This document shows positions 16,700 to 25,353 of a stretch of 41,229 bases of DNA, piece after piece (within the stretch, counting starts at the first letter, position 1; each line of letters starts with the position of its first letter). The translations under genes were made by a program, and so were the position numbers. The stretch comes from Legionellaceae bacterium (GTDB taxonomy: Bacteria; Pseudomonadota; Gammaproteobacteria; Legionellales; Legionellaceae): the NCBI GenBank assembly GCA_030157805.1, contig JAOAUB010000064.1, forward strand, positions 1 to 41,229, in the 5' to 3' direction. The notes beneath the pieces are model-generated. The model saw only the letters and a list, made by a program, of their open reading frames with translations, did no database searches and was not told where the DNA came from.

Positions 16700-17356
16700 A
16701 TGAAACCAAGTCAGTGGGAAATTATCGTCTTAAAACCAACCGCCGTATTTTTATCTTTTCTCGCCTCTCAATTACCTGAAGTTGATTTACCCGACCTCAA
16801 GTTGCTACAGACAAATAGTACCGCGTATGTTATTCGAAATCAAGCGAATGATGAAGAAACATTAAATGAAATTGAGCGTCATTTTCCGACGATGTTTCGT
16901 CATGAAATTTGTCGCTGGTTAGGTGAAGATGCTCGTAATGAAATTGAAGGGAGTTTCCTCGATTTCTTGTGCTGTTTTAAATTTGAATTGCATTCGCACA
17001 TTGTTCTGTTGGAAAGTGATTTTAGAGAAGGACAGCAATTACTTCGCATTAAACCACGTTCTATTTTGTTGAAATGGATCAAATCCGTGGTTCAAGATGA
17101 TAGCGAATTAATGGGTGTCTTAGAAAAGGTGAATTTAGCCGATTTAGCTGAAAATGCGACGGTCATTGTTAAAAAATTCAATGAATTAGCGGATATCAAA
17201 TTATTTCTTCGTCAGTATTACCCTATTATTTATGAAGCTGAAATGCTTCGTATGTGTGAACGAGGGGAACAATGGCCCTATGTCGACTCTTACGAATCAT
17301 TTTGTCGTTATTTTTCTGTTGATATTCATACTCAGTTGGTCAATCTCTACTTATAA
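16700..17356 (+). CDS. Unrecognised soluble helical protein, first gene of a pair
   Basis: 218 residues, ATG preceded by AAAGGAGAA. No signal peptide and no membrane segment. I do not recognise the family. The protein reads as mostly alpha-helical with many leucines and acidic residues; notable stretches are ERHFPTMFRHEICRWLGED, LDFLCCFKFELHSHIVLLE and YPIIYEAEMLRMCERGEQWP. Short blocks around 12-50 and 128-185 (an aromatic/charged helix after a VLEKVN/KKFNEL segment) could be distant internal repeats. It is followed after 24 bases by a membrane-anchored coiled-coil protein with its own Shine-Dalgarno, so the two probably act together. Conservation elsewhere in Legionella is likely but unverified. 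Confidence 0.75.
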   Translation: MKPSQWEIIVLKPTAVFLSFLASQLPEVDLPDLKLLQTNSTAYVIRNQANDEETLNEIERHFPTMFRHEICRWLGEDARNEIEGSFLDFLCCFKFELHSHIVLLESDFREGQQLLRIKPRSILLKWIKSVVQDDSELMGVLEKVNLADLAENATVIVKKFNELADIKLFLRQYYPIIYEAEMLRMCERGEQWPYVDSYESFCRYFSVDIHTQLVNLYL

Positions 17357-17380
17357 AATGGATGGCAAAAGGGGGATGTT

Positions 17381-18304
17381 ATGGAACCTATAACCATGGC
17401 TTTAGTTTGTGCTGGCGTGTTCGGTGTAGTTGGAGTTTTAGCTTCTTTCATTAGGCAGCTGTTGCTTAGTCGTGAAAAAAGATTAAATGACGCGGCACAA
17501 CAAAGGGCGCTGCAGCAAGAAACGCAGATTTTGGAGAAAATGCGTTATGAGATGCTGGATTATAAACGTTATGATACGCATTATCAGGTGCTTGGTACTA
17601 ATAAAGAGTCCATTCAGTACATTGATGAGCGTATCGACGATCTCTTAAAAAAGAAATCGGAGATTATTCAGCGTTATGCTGAAGCGATACTTCGAGAGTC
17701 ATCCGCTATTGTCGTGGGTGAGTCGGGGATGGAGCGTAAAGCGATTTGTGACCGATTGAAAGAAGAAATAAACAGTGAGTTGACGTTTTATGAAGGTGAA
17801 TTAGAGCAGTTTCAGAAGCGCCGTGCTTTATTATGGGATGACCACAAAGAACTGCTTAAACATATTTATGAGCAAGAAAAAAGTCGTAATGATCATTTAG
17901 ACGCGCTTTATGAACATCATTCCAGCATGCTTGAAAAAGTGTTTTTACGTCATACTGACGACAGTGAGATGGTTGCGACAAAAACAATTGACGCTAGCAC
18001 AAGTACTTTCAGGGCGGCGTTGATGGCGCCAATTTATTATTTGATGGGTTTGTTTAAAATATCTTCCAATATTGATCCTGAGCAAGCAAGAAATGAACTT
18101 CAAGATCGTCATGAAATATTAAAATTTCAAATGGAGGTCAATAAAAACCAAAGCTCAACAAAGGCGGTCCCTTTTAAAAAGTTAGACCAATCATCAAAAG
18201 CCTCTGTGAATCATTCTGGCGATGAAGATATTAAGGCTCACGAGTCAAGTATGACTCAAAAAGAAGAAACGCGCGTTAGTTTTAAATCTGATTTTTCCAT
18301 CTAA
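17381..18304 (+). CDS. Unrecognised membrane-anchored coiled-coil protein, second gene of a pair
   Basis: 307 residues, start preceded by AAAGGGGG. One hydrophobic helix at about residues 5-27 (ALVCAGVFGVVGVLASFI) without a cleavage site is followed by SREKRL, so the bulk should be cytoplasmic. Residues about 30-60 and 75-190 are highly charged and heptad-like (IDERIDDLLKKKSEIIQ, FYEGELEQFQKRRALLWDD), a coiled coil. A second short hydrophobic patch, ALMAPIYYLMGLFKI, lies about 213-227. The C-terminal 50 residues are Ser/Lys/Gln-rich and probably disordered. I do not recognise the family; no enzymatic motif is seen. The layout suggests a membrane-tethered scaffold for the preceding protein. 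Confidence 0.75.
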   Translation: MEPITMALVCAGVFGVVGVLASFIRQLLLSREKRLNDAAQQRALQQETQILEKMRYEMLDYKRYDTHYQVLGTNKESIQYIDERIDDLLKKKSEIIQRYAEAILRESSAIVVGESGMERKAICDRLKEEINSELTFYEGELEQFQKRRALLWDDHKELLKHIYEQEKSRNDHLDALYEHHSSMLEKVFLRHTDDSEMVATKTIDASTSTFRAALMAPIYYLMGLFKISSNIDPEQARNELQDRHEILKFQMEVNKNQSSTKAVPFKKLDQSSKASVNHSGDEDIKAHESSMTQKEETRVSFKSDFSI

Positions 18305-18468
18305 AACATTGATGAGGTGAGTCGAGATGAGTGTCATTTCGATTGACCTTCCCCCACTCAAGAAAAGTTTTTTTATTGATCAAGTTGCAATAAATTGCGA
18401 TAATTGATCTTTTTTTGATCTTTCTTGATTGGCTGTGGCGAGTTTTTCGTCATCTGTAGGGGGTCCAT

Positions 18469-19548
18469 ATGGGTTCTAGATTGTTTAAACATCTTCTTCT
18501 TGTGACATTCATTGTTCTGAGCTTTTCTGTTAAAGCTTTCAAAGATGATGAATTGTTTCCCGATGAAAAAAATACGGTTGAAGTTTTTCAAAGCAGTGCC
18601 CCTAACGTCGTGTATGTACATCGTTTGGCAACAATGAAGGTGAAGAATCAGGTTGGTCAACGTCGATTAGTGTCATCAGGGACAGGCTCAGGAATTATTT
18701 GGGATCATCAAGGCCACATTGTCACTAATTTCCATGTTATTAAAGGTGCTGATGCCTTGACAATCACCCTCGGTACAATGACGGTGCCGGCATCCGTGGT
18801 GTCATCAGAGCCACGAAAAGATCTTGCTGTATTGCAAATTAAATCACAGAAGGCCTTAAAGGCCATTAAATTATTACCTTTATTTGAGCTTGTCCAAACT
18901 CGTGATTTAATTGTTGGGCAAAAAGCGATAGCTATTGGCAATCCTTTTGGTCTAGATCACAGTCTCACGGTTGGGGTGATTTCTGCGCTAAATCGTCAGG
19001 TTCCTGGTGTTGGTGGCGTGAGCATTCGTCATATGATTCAAACGGACGCAGCGATTAATCCTGGGAATTCCGGTGGTCCTTTGTTAGATAGTCATGGTCG
19101 TTTAGTCGGTTTAAATACGGCCATTTTTTCAAACTCTGGATCCTCTGCAGGTATTGGTTTTGCAGTACCTGCTGATGACATCCAAAATATCGTACCTCAA
19201 TTAATTCAACACGGACGAGTTCGATTGGCGGGTATTGGTATTCAGCAAGCCTCGCCGGATCTTGCGCGTCGTCAAGGTATTAAAAAAGGGGTGTTAATTG
19301 CAACCATTTTACCACACACGCCCGCGGCACGAGCAGGACTTAAAGGTATAACACGTGACCATTGGGGAAGGGTACATGCAGGTGATGTGCTAACGTCGGT
19401 GAATGGTCATTCCATTAATACATATGATGATTTTTATAATGTTTTGGAGCAAGTGAATGTGGGTGAGTCAATTAACTTAACGGTGAATCGTCAAGGAAAG
19501 TTGATTGATTATGCAATTAAAACGATAGACATAGCAGCTATTCAATGA
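18469..19548 (+). CDS. HtrA/Deg-type periplasmic serine protease with one PDZ domain
   Basis: 359 residues. A signal peptide occupies about 1-23 (KHLLLVTFIVLSFSVKAF). The trypsin-like domain has all three catalytic residues: H89 (TNFHVIKGAD), D118 (RKDLAVL) and S201 (NPGNSGGPLLD). A single PDZ domain follows (about 245-350: LARRQGIKKGVLIATI, AGDVLTSVNGHSI). One PDZ makes it DegS-like in domain number, but the cleavable-looking signal and the opening VEVFQSSAPNVVYV resemble the soluble Deg1-type proteases. It likely degrades or senses misfolded exported proteins. A TAGGGGG ribosome-binding site precedes the ATG. The stop overlaps the start of the CAP-domain gene (ATGA), implying coupled translation. 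Confidence 0.92.
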   Translation: MGSRLFKHLLLVTFIVLSFSVKAFKDDELFPDEKNTVEVFQSSAPNVVYVHRLATMKVKNQVGQRRLVSSGTGSGIIWDHQGHIVTNFHVIKGADALTITLGTMTVPASVVSSEPRKDLAVLQIKSQKALKAIKLLPLFELVQTRDLIVGQKAIAIGNPFGLDHSLTVGVISALNRQVPGVGGVSIRHMIQTDAAINPGNSGGPLLDSHGRLVGLNTAIFSNSGSSAGIGFAVPADDIQNIVPQLIQHGRVRLAGIGIQQASPDLARRQGIKKGVLIATILPHTPAARAGLKGITRDHWGRVHAGDVLTSVNGHSINTYDDFYNVLEQVNVGESINLTVNRQGKLIDYAIKTIDIAAIQ

Positions 19549-20057
19549 GAAAAATAATGAAACATGGTATTTATAATATGAAACGACACGTTTTTGTGGG
19601 AATTTTTTTACAATTAAGCCTTTTAACGTCAGTTGCAGTCGCAACGTCACTTGTGCATTCGTCCAGTGAACAAGCCATGGAGCACACCGTCGTTGTCGCT
19701 GTAAATGAATACCGAGCAAAGCGAGGCCTACGTCCTTTAAAAGAGAACCCTATTCTTGCTCGTGAAGCTAAAATTCATAGTCTTGATATGGAAAAAAAAC
19801 ACATTCCTTTTGGGCATCTTTATTTTGGTACGCGCATTAAACACATTTATGGCAAAATCAAACATTGCAATGGTGGCTCTGAAAATGTGGCGTGGTTTCC
19901 ACCGAATAAGAGTCCACGTGACGTTGTGGCGTTATGGTTAACAAGTTCGGGTCATCGTCGTAATATTTTAGGTCATTATAATTTAACAGGTGTTGGGATT
20001 GTACGTGATAAACGCGGTTGGTTGTATTACACTCAAATATTCATTAAAACTGATTAA
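19545..20057 (+). CDS. Exported CAP (SCP/PR-1) domain protein
   Basis: 170 residues from the ATG that overlaps the protease stop by four bases. A signal peptide is best formed from an internal Met at 19578 (KRHVFVGIFLQLSLLTSVAVA), so the true start could be 19545, 19557 or 19578. The mature part is a short CAP domain: VVAVNEYRAKRGLRPLKEN at the start, IPFGHLYFGTRIKHI with a His, GGSENVAW, and SSGHRRNILGHYNLTGVGI, carrying the conserved Glu and second His of the CAP cleft. Bacterial YkwD-like CAP proteins are exported and of unknown biochemical activity. Coupling to an HtrA-type protease suggests a shared envelope role. Confidence 0.88.
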   Translation: MRKIMKHGIYNMKRHVFVGIFLQLSLLTSVAVATSLVHSSSEQAMEHTVVVAVNEYRAKRGLRPLKENPILAREAKIHSLDMEKKHIPFGHLYFGTRIKHIYGKIKHCNGGSENVAWFPPNKSPRDVVALWLTSSGHRRNILGHYNLTGVGIVRDKRGWLYYTQIFIKTD

Positions 20058-20086
20058 AGAGTGGTAGGACATTTTGGGACCAAATT

Positions 20087-21331
20087 ATGTTTAAGCCTTT
20101 CGCATGTTATCTTGGGCTACGTTACACTCGAGCCAAGAAAAAAAATCATTTTGTATCATTTATCTCGTTGACTTCCATGTTAGGTATTGGTCTTGGGGTG
20201 ATGGTCTTGATTACGGTATTATCCGTTATGAATGGTTTTGATGATGAAATACATAAGCGTTTTTTTGGCATGGCCCCTGAAATCACGGTCACCGGTGATG
20301 ACGGTCAGCTGCAACACTGGCAAGCGCTCGAAGCTCAATTAGCTCATTTTCCTGGGGTCACGGCAGTGGCTCCTTACGTGGGAGGTCAGGGTTTGTTGAC
20401 GCAAGATGGCCAAGTGCTCCCTATTATTTTGACGGGTATTGATCCGCAAAAAGAACAAAAAGTGAATCATTTACAAAATAAATTGCTTCTTGGCGATATG
20501 GCGAATTTGAAGAATTTTGGTTTAATTTTAGGTAAAGGTATCGCTGAAAACTTAGGTGTTTTAGTTGGTGATAAAGTCACTATTATGATTCCGCAGGCAA
20601 CAGTAACACCTGCAGGGATGATCCCACGATTTAAACGATTTACGGTTGTTGGCGTTTTTTCTGCGGGGACGGGATTTAATTTTGATACTAAACTTGCTTT
20701 TATGAACCTGCATGATGCGCAGAAATTATTTCAATTGGGTGATCATGTAAATGGCTTGAAAATGAAAATAGCCAATGTCTACCAAGCACCTGAAATAGCT
20801 CAAAAAATGTCTTATCAATTGGGTGATCATTATCAAGTGGGTAATTGGACACAGCAATTCGGTGAGTTTTTTCAGGCCGTTAAACTTGAAAAAAAGATGA
20901 TGTTTTTAATTTTACTCCTGATCATCGCGGTTGCGGCATTTAATCTGGTGTCATCACTTGTCATGTTAGTGAATGATAAACAGGCCGAAATTGCAATTTT
21001 ACGTACTGTGGGCGCAACTCCCGGCATGATTTTACGTGTATTTATAGTGCAAGGACTTATGGTGGGTGTCGTCGGGATTTTGTTGGGCTTGGTTGGTGGG
21101 ATCGTATTGGCAAGCAATGCCACCTCGATTGTGAATCATTTGCAGTCATTTTTTAATATACAGGTCCTCTCTTCTAGCATTTATTTTGTTGATTATTTAC
21201 CATCTAAAATTTTGTGGGTGGATTTGGTTCAGGTTTGCGTAATGGCTCTAGGAATGAGTTTGTTGGCGACAATTTATCCCGCTTGGCGAGCATCAAGAAC
21301 CGTTATTGCGGAGGCTTTGCATTATGAATAA
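20087..21331 (+). CDS. Lipoprotein-releasing ABC transporter permease, LolC/LolE family (LolF-like)
   Basis: 414 residues. LolC/E proteins span the inner membrane four times and, with LolD, extract mature lipoproteins and pass them to LolA. Seen here: a first membrane helix at about 24-48 ([19 protein letters not shown]), followed by the conserved SVMNGF; a large periplasmic domain (50-260); and three further helices (273-295, 318-340, 378-400), with the LolD-contacting segment [18 protein letters not shown]. Only one such gene precedes lolD, whereas E. coli has lolC and lolE flanking lolD, so this is the single-permease LolF type used as a homodimer. I cannot exclude a second copy elsewhere in the genome. 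The 3' end overlaps lolD by eight bases. Confidence 0.93.
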   Translation: MFKPFACYLGLRYTRAKKKNHFVSFISLTSMLGIGLGVMVLITVLSVMNGFDDEIHKRFFGMAPEITVTGDDGQLQHWQALEAQLAHFPGVTAVAPYVGGQGLLTQDGQVLPIILTGIDPQKEQKVNHLQNKLLLGDMANLKNFGLILGKGIAENLGVLVGDKVTIMIPQATVTPAGMIPRFKRFTVVGVFSAGTGFNFDTKLAFMNLHDAQKLFQLGDHVNGLKMKIANVYQAPEIAQKMSYQLGDHYQVGNWTQQFGEFFQAVKLEKKMMFLILLLIIAVAAFNLVSSLVMLVNDKQAEIAILRTVGATPGMILRVFIVQGLMVGVVGILLGLVGGIVLASNATSIVNHLQSFFNIQVLSSSIYFVDYLPSKILWVDLVQVCVMALGMSLLATIYPAWRASRTVIAEALHYE

Positions 21332-22022
21332 TTCTAAAGTTATTTCTGAGCTTCTGATTAGTGGTACGGGTGTAAGCAAAATATACCATGATGGTACTTC
21401 ATCGGTGCACGTTTTAAAGCAAGCTGATTTAAGCATTTATTCCGGTGAGCGTGTTGCCATTATTGGGCCCTCCGGCTCTGGAAAAAGCACCTTATTGCAC
21501 CTTCTTGGTGGCTTGGATAAACCAACAGCAGGTAAGGTGATGTTGCAAGGTATTGACTGGCAGTTGATTTCCGAAAAAAAACGCTGCCAATTACGAAATC
21601 GTTACTTAGGGTTTATTTATCAGTTTCATTATTTATTACCGGAGTTTACCGCCCTTGAAAATGTGGCGATGCCGTTGTTATTAGCCAAAAAAACAATTGC
21701 TGAGGCGCGTGCTCTTGCCTTGGCGATCTTAGAAGATGTGGGTTTGGGTAATCGGACCACTCATAAACCTTCTGAACTTTCGGGCGGAGAACGTCAGCGA
21801 GTCGCCATTGCACGAGCGTTAGTTCATAAGCCGCAGTGTGTTTTAGCAGATGAACCTACGGGAAATTTGGATCAAGGAACAGCAAGCAAAGTATTTAATT
21901 TGATGTTGGAATTAAATCAGCAGTTAAAGACCGCTTTAGTCGTGGTCACTCATGATGAACGTTTGGCAGCTTCCATGGATAGAGTCTTGACTGTACAAGA
22001 TGGAATTCTTGTTTCCAAATAA
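21324..22022 (+). CDS. lolD: Lipoprotein-releasing ABC transporter ATP-binding protein LolD
   Basis: 232 residues from ATG 21324, which has GGAGG upstream inside the permease gene; an in-frame TTG at 21306 is less likely. All ABC motifs are present: Walker [11 protein letters not shown]-loop [10 protein letters not shown] (the characteristic LolD segment), signature [15 protein letters not shown], Walker [12 protein letters not shown] and switch His in VVTHDE. It hydrolyses ATP to drive lipoprotein release by the LolC/E-like partner just upstream. The eight-base overlap of the two genes suggests translational coupling and fixed stoichiometry. Confidence 0.96.
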   Translation: MNNSKVISELLISGTGVSKIYHDGTSSVHVLKQADLSIYSGERVAIIGPSGSGKSTLLHLLGGLDKPTAGKVMLQGIDWQLISEKKRCQLRNRYLGFIYQFHYLLPEFTALENVAMPLLLAKKTIAEARALALAILEDVGLGNRTTHKPSELSGGERQRVAIARALVHKPQCVLADEPTGNLDQGTASKVFNLMLELNQQLKTALVVVTHDERLAASMDRVLTVQDGILVSK

Positions 22023-22092
22023 TCTATCCCCCTCCAAGTTACGATTGAAACTTATATGAGATCCCTTGTTTATTGAAGCAAATCACCACAAA

Positions 22093-22118
22093 AGAGGCTG
22101 CTCGAACAAGCAGCCTCT
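22093..22118 (-). terminator. Rho-independent terminator of asnS, also usable after lolD
   Basis: AGAGGCTGCT (22093-22102) pairs perfectly with AGCAGCCTCT (22109-22118) around a six-base loop. In the asnS (minus) direction the hairpin is followed by TTTTG; in the plus direction there is no T-run. It sits between convergent lolD and asnS. Confidence 0.75.
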
Positions 22119-22187
22119 ACTGAGAGTCTAAAACTTTAGAAAAGGATGGCAGTTCCTGATCTTGTCCTATTGACGTATGGCAACACC

Positions 22188-23591
22188 TTAATACCCTGCA
22201 TGTCCTGGTGTACGCGGAAATGGGATCACATCGCGTACGTTGTTAACACCTGTTACATAGCTGATTAAACGCTCAAAGCCCAAGCCAAAGCCTGCATGAG
22301 GTACACCGCCATAACGGCGTAAATCGCGATACCATTGATAAGTTTCTTTGTTTAAGTGAACAGCATCCATACGTTGGTCAAGAATATCGAGCCGGTCTTC
22401 GCGTTCACTACCGCCTATGATTTCACCAATTCCAGGAGCGAGTACGTCCATCGCAGCAACGGTGCGGCCATCATCATTTAAACGCATGTAAAATCCTTTG
22501 ATTTCCTGCGGATAATTCGTAATGATGACTGGTTTTTTACACAGTTCTTCAGCCAAATAGCGCTCGTGCTCTGATTGTAAATCAAGTCCCCAACTGACTG
22601 GAAATGCAAATTGTTTATCTGCTTTGCTGAGAGCATCCACGGCCTCCGTATATGACATGACCTCAAAAGGGGATGCAATGATGTGTTCAAGACGAGCAAT
22701 ACAGCCTGGATCAACAAATTGATTGAAGAAGGCCATATCGTCTCCACGCTCATCTAAGACTGTTTTTAACACAAAGCGCAACATGTCTTGGCTGAGAGTA
22801 ATGACATCGCTTAAGTGGGCGAAGGCAATTTCAGGTTCTATCATCCAAAATTCAGCTAAATGCCGGCTGGTATTGGAATTTTCTGCTCGAAACGTTGGAC
22901 CAAAGGTATAGACTTTGGACATAGCTAAGCAATAGCTCTCAAGATTGAGTTGTCCTGAGACCGTTAGAAATGTTTCACGTCCAAAAAAGTCTTGAGAAAA
23001 ATCAACTTTGCCGTCAGGTGTTTTTGGCATGTTCAGTAAATCAAGGGTGCTGACTCGAAATAATTCACCGGCACCTTCGCAATCACTTGAGGTGATGATC
23101 GGCGTATGAATCCAGTAAAAACCACGTTCATGAAAAAATCGATGGATGGCTTGAGCAAGACAGTGACGAACGCGAGTTACAGCGCTCAACGTATTGGTTC
23201 GTGGGCGTAAATGAGCAACGTCTCGTAAATACTCAAGGGTATGCCGTTTGGCCGAAATAGGGTAAGACTCAGGATTTTCAACCCAACCAACTACCGTGAG
23301 CGATTCAACTTGAATTTCAGCGTCTTGATTTTGTCCTTGAGAAGCTACGAGTTTTCCTGTGGCGCTTATGGCGCAGCCCGCGGTGAGTTTAAGTACGTCG
23401 TCTTGGTAATTTGTTAGTTCTTCAGGAACGACAAGTTGTATAGGCGAAAAACATGAGCCATCATGTAAGCTGACAAAGGAGATGCCAGCTTTTGAGTCAC
23501 GGCGAGTTTTAACCCAGCCATTGACCGTCACATTTTTTCCCAAATTAATTTCACTCTTTAAACATTGGTTGATGGTGTAGACTTCTGTCAT
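22188..23591 (-). CDS. asnS: Asparaginyl-tRNA synthetase
   Basis: 467 residues, the usual length. The class IIb enzyme joins asparagine to tRNA-Asn. The N-terminal OB-fold anticodon-binding domain (about 1-105: [20 protein letters not shown]) precedes the catalytic domain with motif 2 ([21 protein letters not shown] region) and motif 3 ([21 protein letters not shown]). The '[11 protein letters not shown]' wording separates AsnRS from AspRS. Its presence indicates direct charging of tRNA-Asn. The gene stands alone on the minus strand with a terminator after it. Confidence 0.97.
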   Translation of the reverse strand: MTEVYTINQCLKSEINLGKNVTVNGWVKTRRDSKAGISFVSLHDGSCFSPIQLVVPEELTNYQDDVLKLTAGCAISATGKLVASQGQNQDAEIQVESLTVVGWVENPESYPISAKRHTLEYLRDVAHLRPRTNTLSAVTRVRHCLAQAIHRFFHERGFYWIHTPIITSSDCEGAGELFRVSTLDLLNMPKTPDGKVDFSQDFFGRETFLTVSGQLNLESYCLAMSKVYTFGPTFRAENSNTSRHLAEFWMIEPEIAFAHLSDVITLSQDMLRFVLKTVLDERGDDMAFFNQFVDPGCIARLEHIIASPFEVMSYTEAVDALSKADKQFAFPVSWGLDLQSEHERYLAEELCKKPVIITNYPQEIKGFYMRLNDDGRTVAAMDVLAPGIGEIIGGSEREDRLDILDQRMDAVHLNKETYQWYRDLRRYGGVPHAGFGLGFERLISYVTGVNNVRDVIPFPRTPGHAGY

Positions 23592-23634
23592 GATATTACT
23601 CTTCGATTTAATATTAAATTAGGGGGATGTTATC

Positions 23635-24195
23635 TTGTGTCGTATCTTACTATTTTTGTTATGTGCTTATCCATTCATTTCCTTTGGAAGTCCCACTCAG
23701 ATCAAACTTTATCGACCTTTTGGGGCAGTTGTTGATCAAGTAGTTCCTAAAATTATTGCTCAAACGCAGGGGAGTTGTTCGCAACAATCAAAACGAATCG
23801 TTCGTGAAGACGCCTGGCGCTGCGTTGCTCATGGCGTAACTTATGATCCTTGTTTTTTAAAGTCGATTGGTGATAAAAACAACGTCATCTGTTTACAGTC
23901 ACCTTGGCTTGCGGATGCCGTTTTGTTGAGCGCGTCGACTGAATTGCAAAGCAACCACCAAGAAAAGCTCGATGTATCTCATGCTTATCCGTGGGCTGTT
24001 GAATTACTGTCGGGAGAACATTGTTTATCCACGGATAAAGATGAGATGCTGGATGGATCGCTGGTTCATTATCAGTGTTTAGATCGTACGATACTATTTG
24101 GGCATTTACAGCGGTGCAAGGCGGAGTGGACAATTTTACAACAAAATCGAGAAGGCATGATGTCGAGTGTTTCGATCAAAAAAGCCTGGTTTTAG
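23635..24195 (+). CDS. Small secreted Cys-rich protein with a DAWRC...DPCF motif
   Basis: 186 residues from a TTG start that is supported by AGGGGGA upstream. A signal peptide (RILLFLLCAYPFISFG) is followed by a mature part with about six cysteines. Around residues 45-85 it reads GSCSQQS, then REDAWRC, DPCF and, about 18 residues later, VICLQSPW: a spaced Cys pattern that, as I recall, also occurs in secreted proteins of Actinobacteria. The remainder (HAYPWAVELLSGEHC and a Cys-containing tail) is unrecognised. It lies divergent from asnS and ahead of a membrane protein. Probably periplasmic or extracellular and disulfide-bonded; function unknown. Confidence 0.7.
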   Translation: MCRILLFLLCAYPFISFGSPTQIKLYRPFGAVVDQVVPKIIAQTQGSCSQQSKRIVREDAWRCVAHGVTYDPCFLKSIGDKNNVICLQSPWLADAVLLSASTELQSNHQEKLDVSHAYPWAVELLSGEHCLSTDKDEMLDGSLVHYQCLDRTILFGHLQRCKAEWTILQQNREGMMSSVSIKKAWF

Positions 24196-24258
24196 ACCGC
24201 TTAGTTCAAAATTAAGTCTATACTGTCAGTGTGGACTTAAAATTGAAGGAGATTTGTC

Positions 24259-24672
24259 ATGAACGTGTCATTTCATGTTTTATTCTTAGCGAGAGCAATG
24301 GGTCTTTATTTTTTAATGATGTCAGTCATTATGATGTGCCGGGGCAGCTATTATCGCGGATTAATTATGAATATCAATCCGGCGAGTGGTTCGGTCATGG
24401 TGGTCGCGAGTTTAGGCCTGATGTTTGGTCTTACTTTAACGCTGATTCATCATGTTTGGATGTGGAATTTTGAAGGGTTAATCACCCTCATTGCTTGGGG
24501 CGTCTTAGTGAAATCATTGCTTTGGTTAGCTTTTCCTGAGTGCATGGTGAACTACACTAAAAAAATGTACTCCTGTTGTTGGATGTATTATTTGATGGCC
24601 TTGTTCATGGGTTTTATTGGATTAGTATTAATCGCCCATGGATTTTATATGGTCCAAGTATTTTATGCTTAA
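24259..24672 (+). CDS. Unknown four-helix integral membrane protein
   Basis: 137 residues, with GAAGGAG well placed before the ATG. Four hydrophobic segments are visible at about 5-28, 45-65, 70-92 and 110-133 with short polar links, so the protein is mostly buried in the inner membrane. No charged motif suggesting an enzyme or transporter stands out; Met is abundant (MMSVIMM, MNINPASGSVMVV). I do not recognise the family. It lies between a secreted protein gene and the convergent end of the tyrosine-degradation operon. Confidence 0.75.
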   Translation: MNVSFHVLFLARAMGLYFLMMSVIMMCRGSYYRGLIMNINPASGSVMVVASLGLMFGLTLTLIHHVWMWNFEGLITLIAWGVLVKSLLWLAFPECMVNYTKKMYSCCWMYYLMALFMGFIGLVLIAHGFYMVQVFYA

Positions 24673-24685
24673 TTAATGCTTGCGA

Positions 24686-25312
24686 TTAAGATGGCCTTGC
24701 GTCAATAAACGCAGGTAATGTCAGGCAATGCGCATTAATGGCGTTGATGAGAGGGTAGTCCTCCATGGAAAAGCCAAAACGGTGCGCATTGAATACTTGC
24801 GGAATTAAACAAAGATCAGCCATGCTTACTTCGTCTCCGTAACAAACAGCTTCTTTATGAGGAATTGTGCGTAATTGAGCTTCAAAAGCATCAAAACCAA
24901 GCTTTAGCCAATGAAAATACCAATCTTGCACTTGTTCATCATCCGCGGAAAACTGTGAGCGGAGACGATTTGTTACCCTTAGATTATTAAGCGGGTGCAC
25001 ATCACTCGCAAGAAGTAATGCAAGTTGTCGCACACGGGCTCGTGCTAATGGTGTCTTTGGAAGCAAAGGCGGCGTAGGATGAAGTTCTTCAAGGTATTCG
25101 ATAATGGCCAGTGATTGCCCAATGATATGACCATTTTCATCGAGCGTTGGAACAAGGCCTTGTGGATTGAGCTTAAGGTAATCGGAATGGTGTTGTTCTC
25201 CACCTTGGTTCACTAAATGAATTTCAATTTTTGTATAACTAATTTGTTTTAAATTTAAAGCAATACGAACACGGTAGCTTGCAGTTGAGCGATAATAGTC
25301 ATAGAGTTTCAT
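24686..25312 (-). CDS. maiA: Maleylacetoacetate isomerase (zeta-class glutathione transferase)
   Basis: 208 residues. It isomerises maleylacetoacetate to fumarylacetoacetate with glutathione in tyrosine/homogentisate degradation. The zeta-GST active-site region is YRSTASYRVRIALNLK, close to the usual SSCSWRVRIAL; the cis-Pro loop reads NPQGLVPTLDENG, and the GSH gamma-glutamyl site QSLAIIEYLEE. The C-terminal helical domain contains YGDEVSMADLCLIPQ, with the conserved Asp. Last gene of the minus-strand operon ldh-omt-hpd-maiA, 41 bases after hpd, with its own AAGGAT ribosome-binding site. Confidence 0.93.
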   Translation of the reverse strand: MKLYDYYRSTASYRVRIALNLKQISYTKIEIHLVNQGGEQHHSDYLKLNPQGLVPTLDENGHIIGQSLAIIEYLEELHPTPPLLPKTPLARARVRQLALLLASDVHPLNNLRVTNRLRSQFSADDEQVQDWYFHWLKLGFDAFEAQLRTIPHKEAVCYGDEVSMADLCLIPQVFNAHRFGFSMEDYPLINAINAHCLTLPAFIDARPS

Positions 25313-25353
25313 AAGATCCTTCTTCGGTGTTTAGGGGAATGTTGACCGACGCA

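Noticed and set aside
18327-18407. 26-codon frame with a GAGGTGAG ribosome-binding site before the HtrA-type gene
   Set aside because: Too short to judge from one genome; it could be a leader peptide but no supporting feature such as regulatory codon runs is seen.
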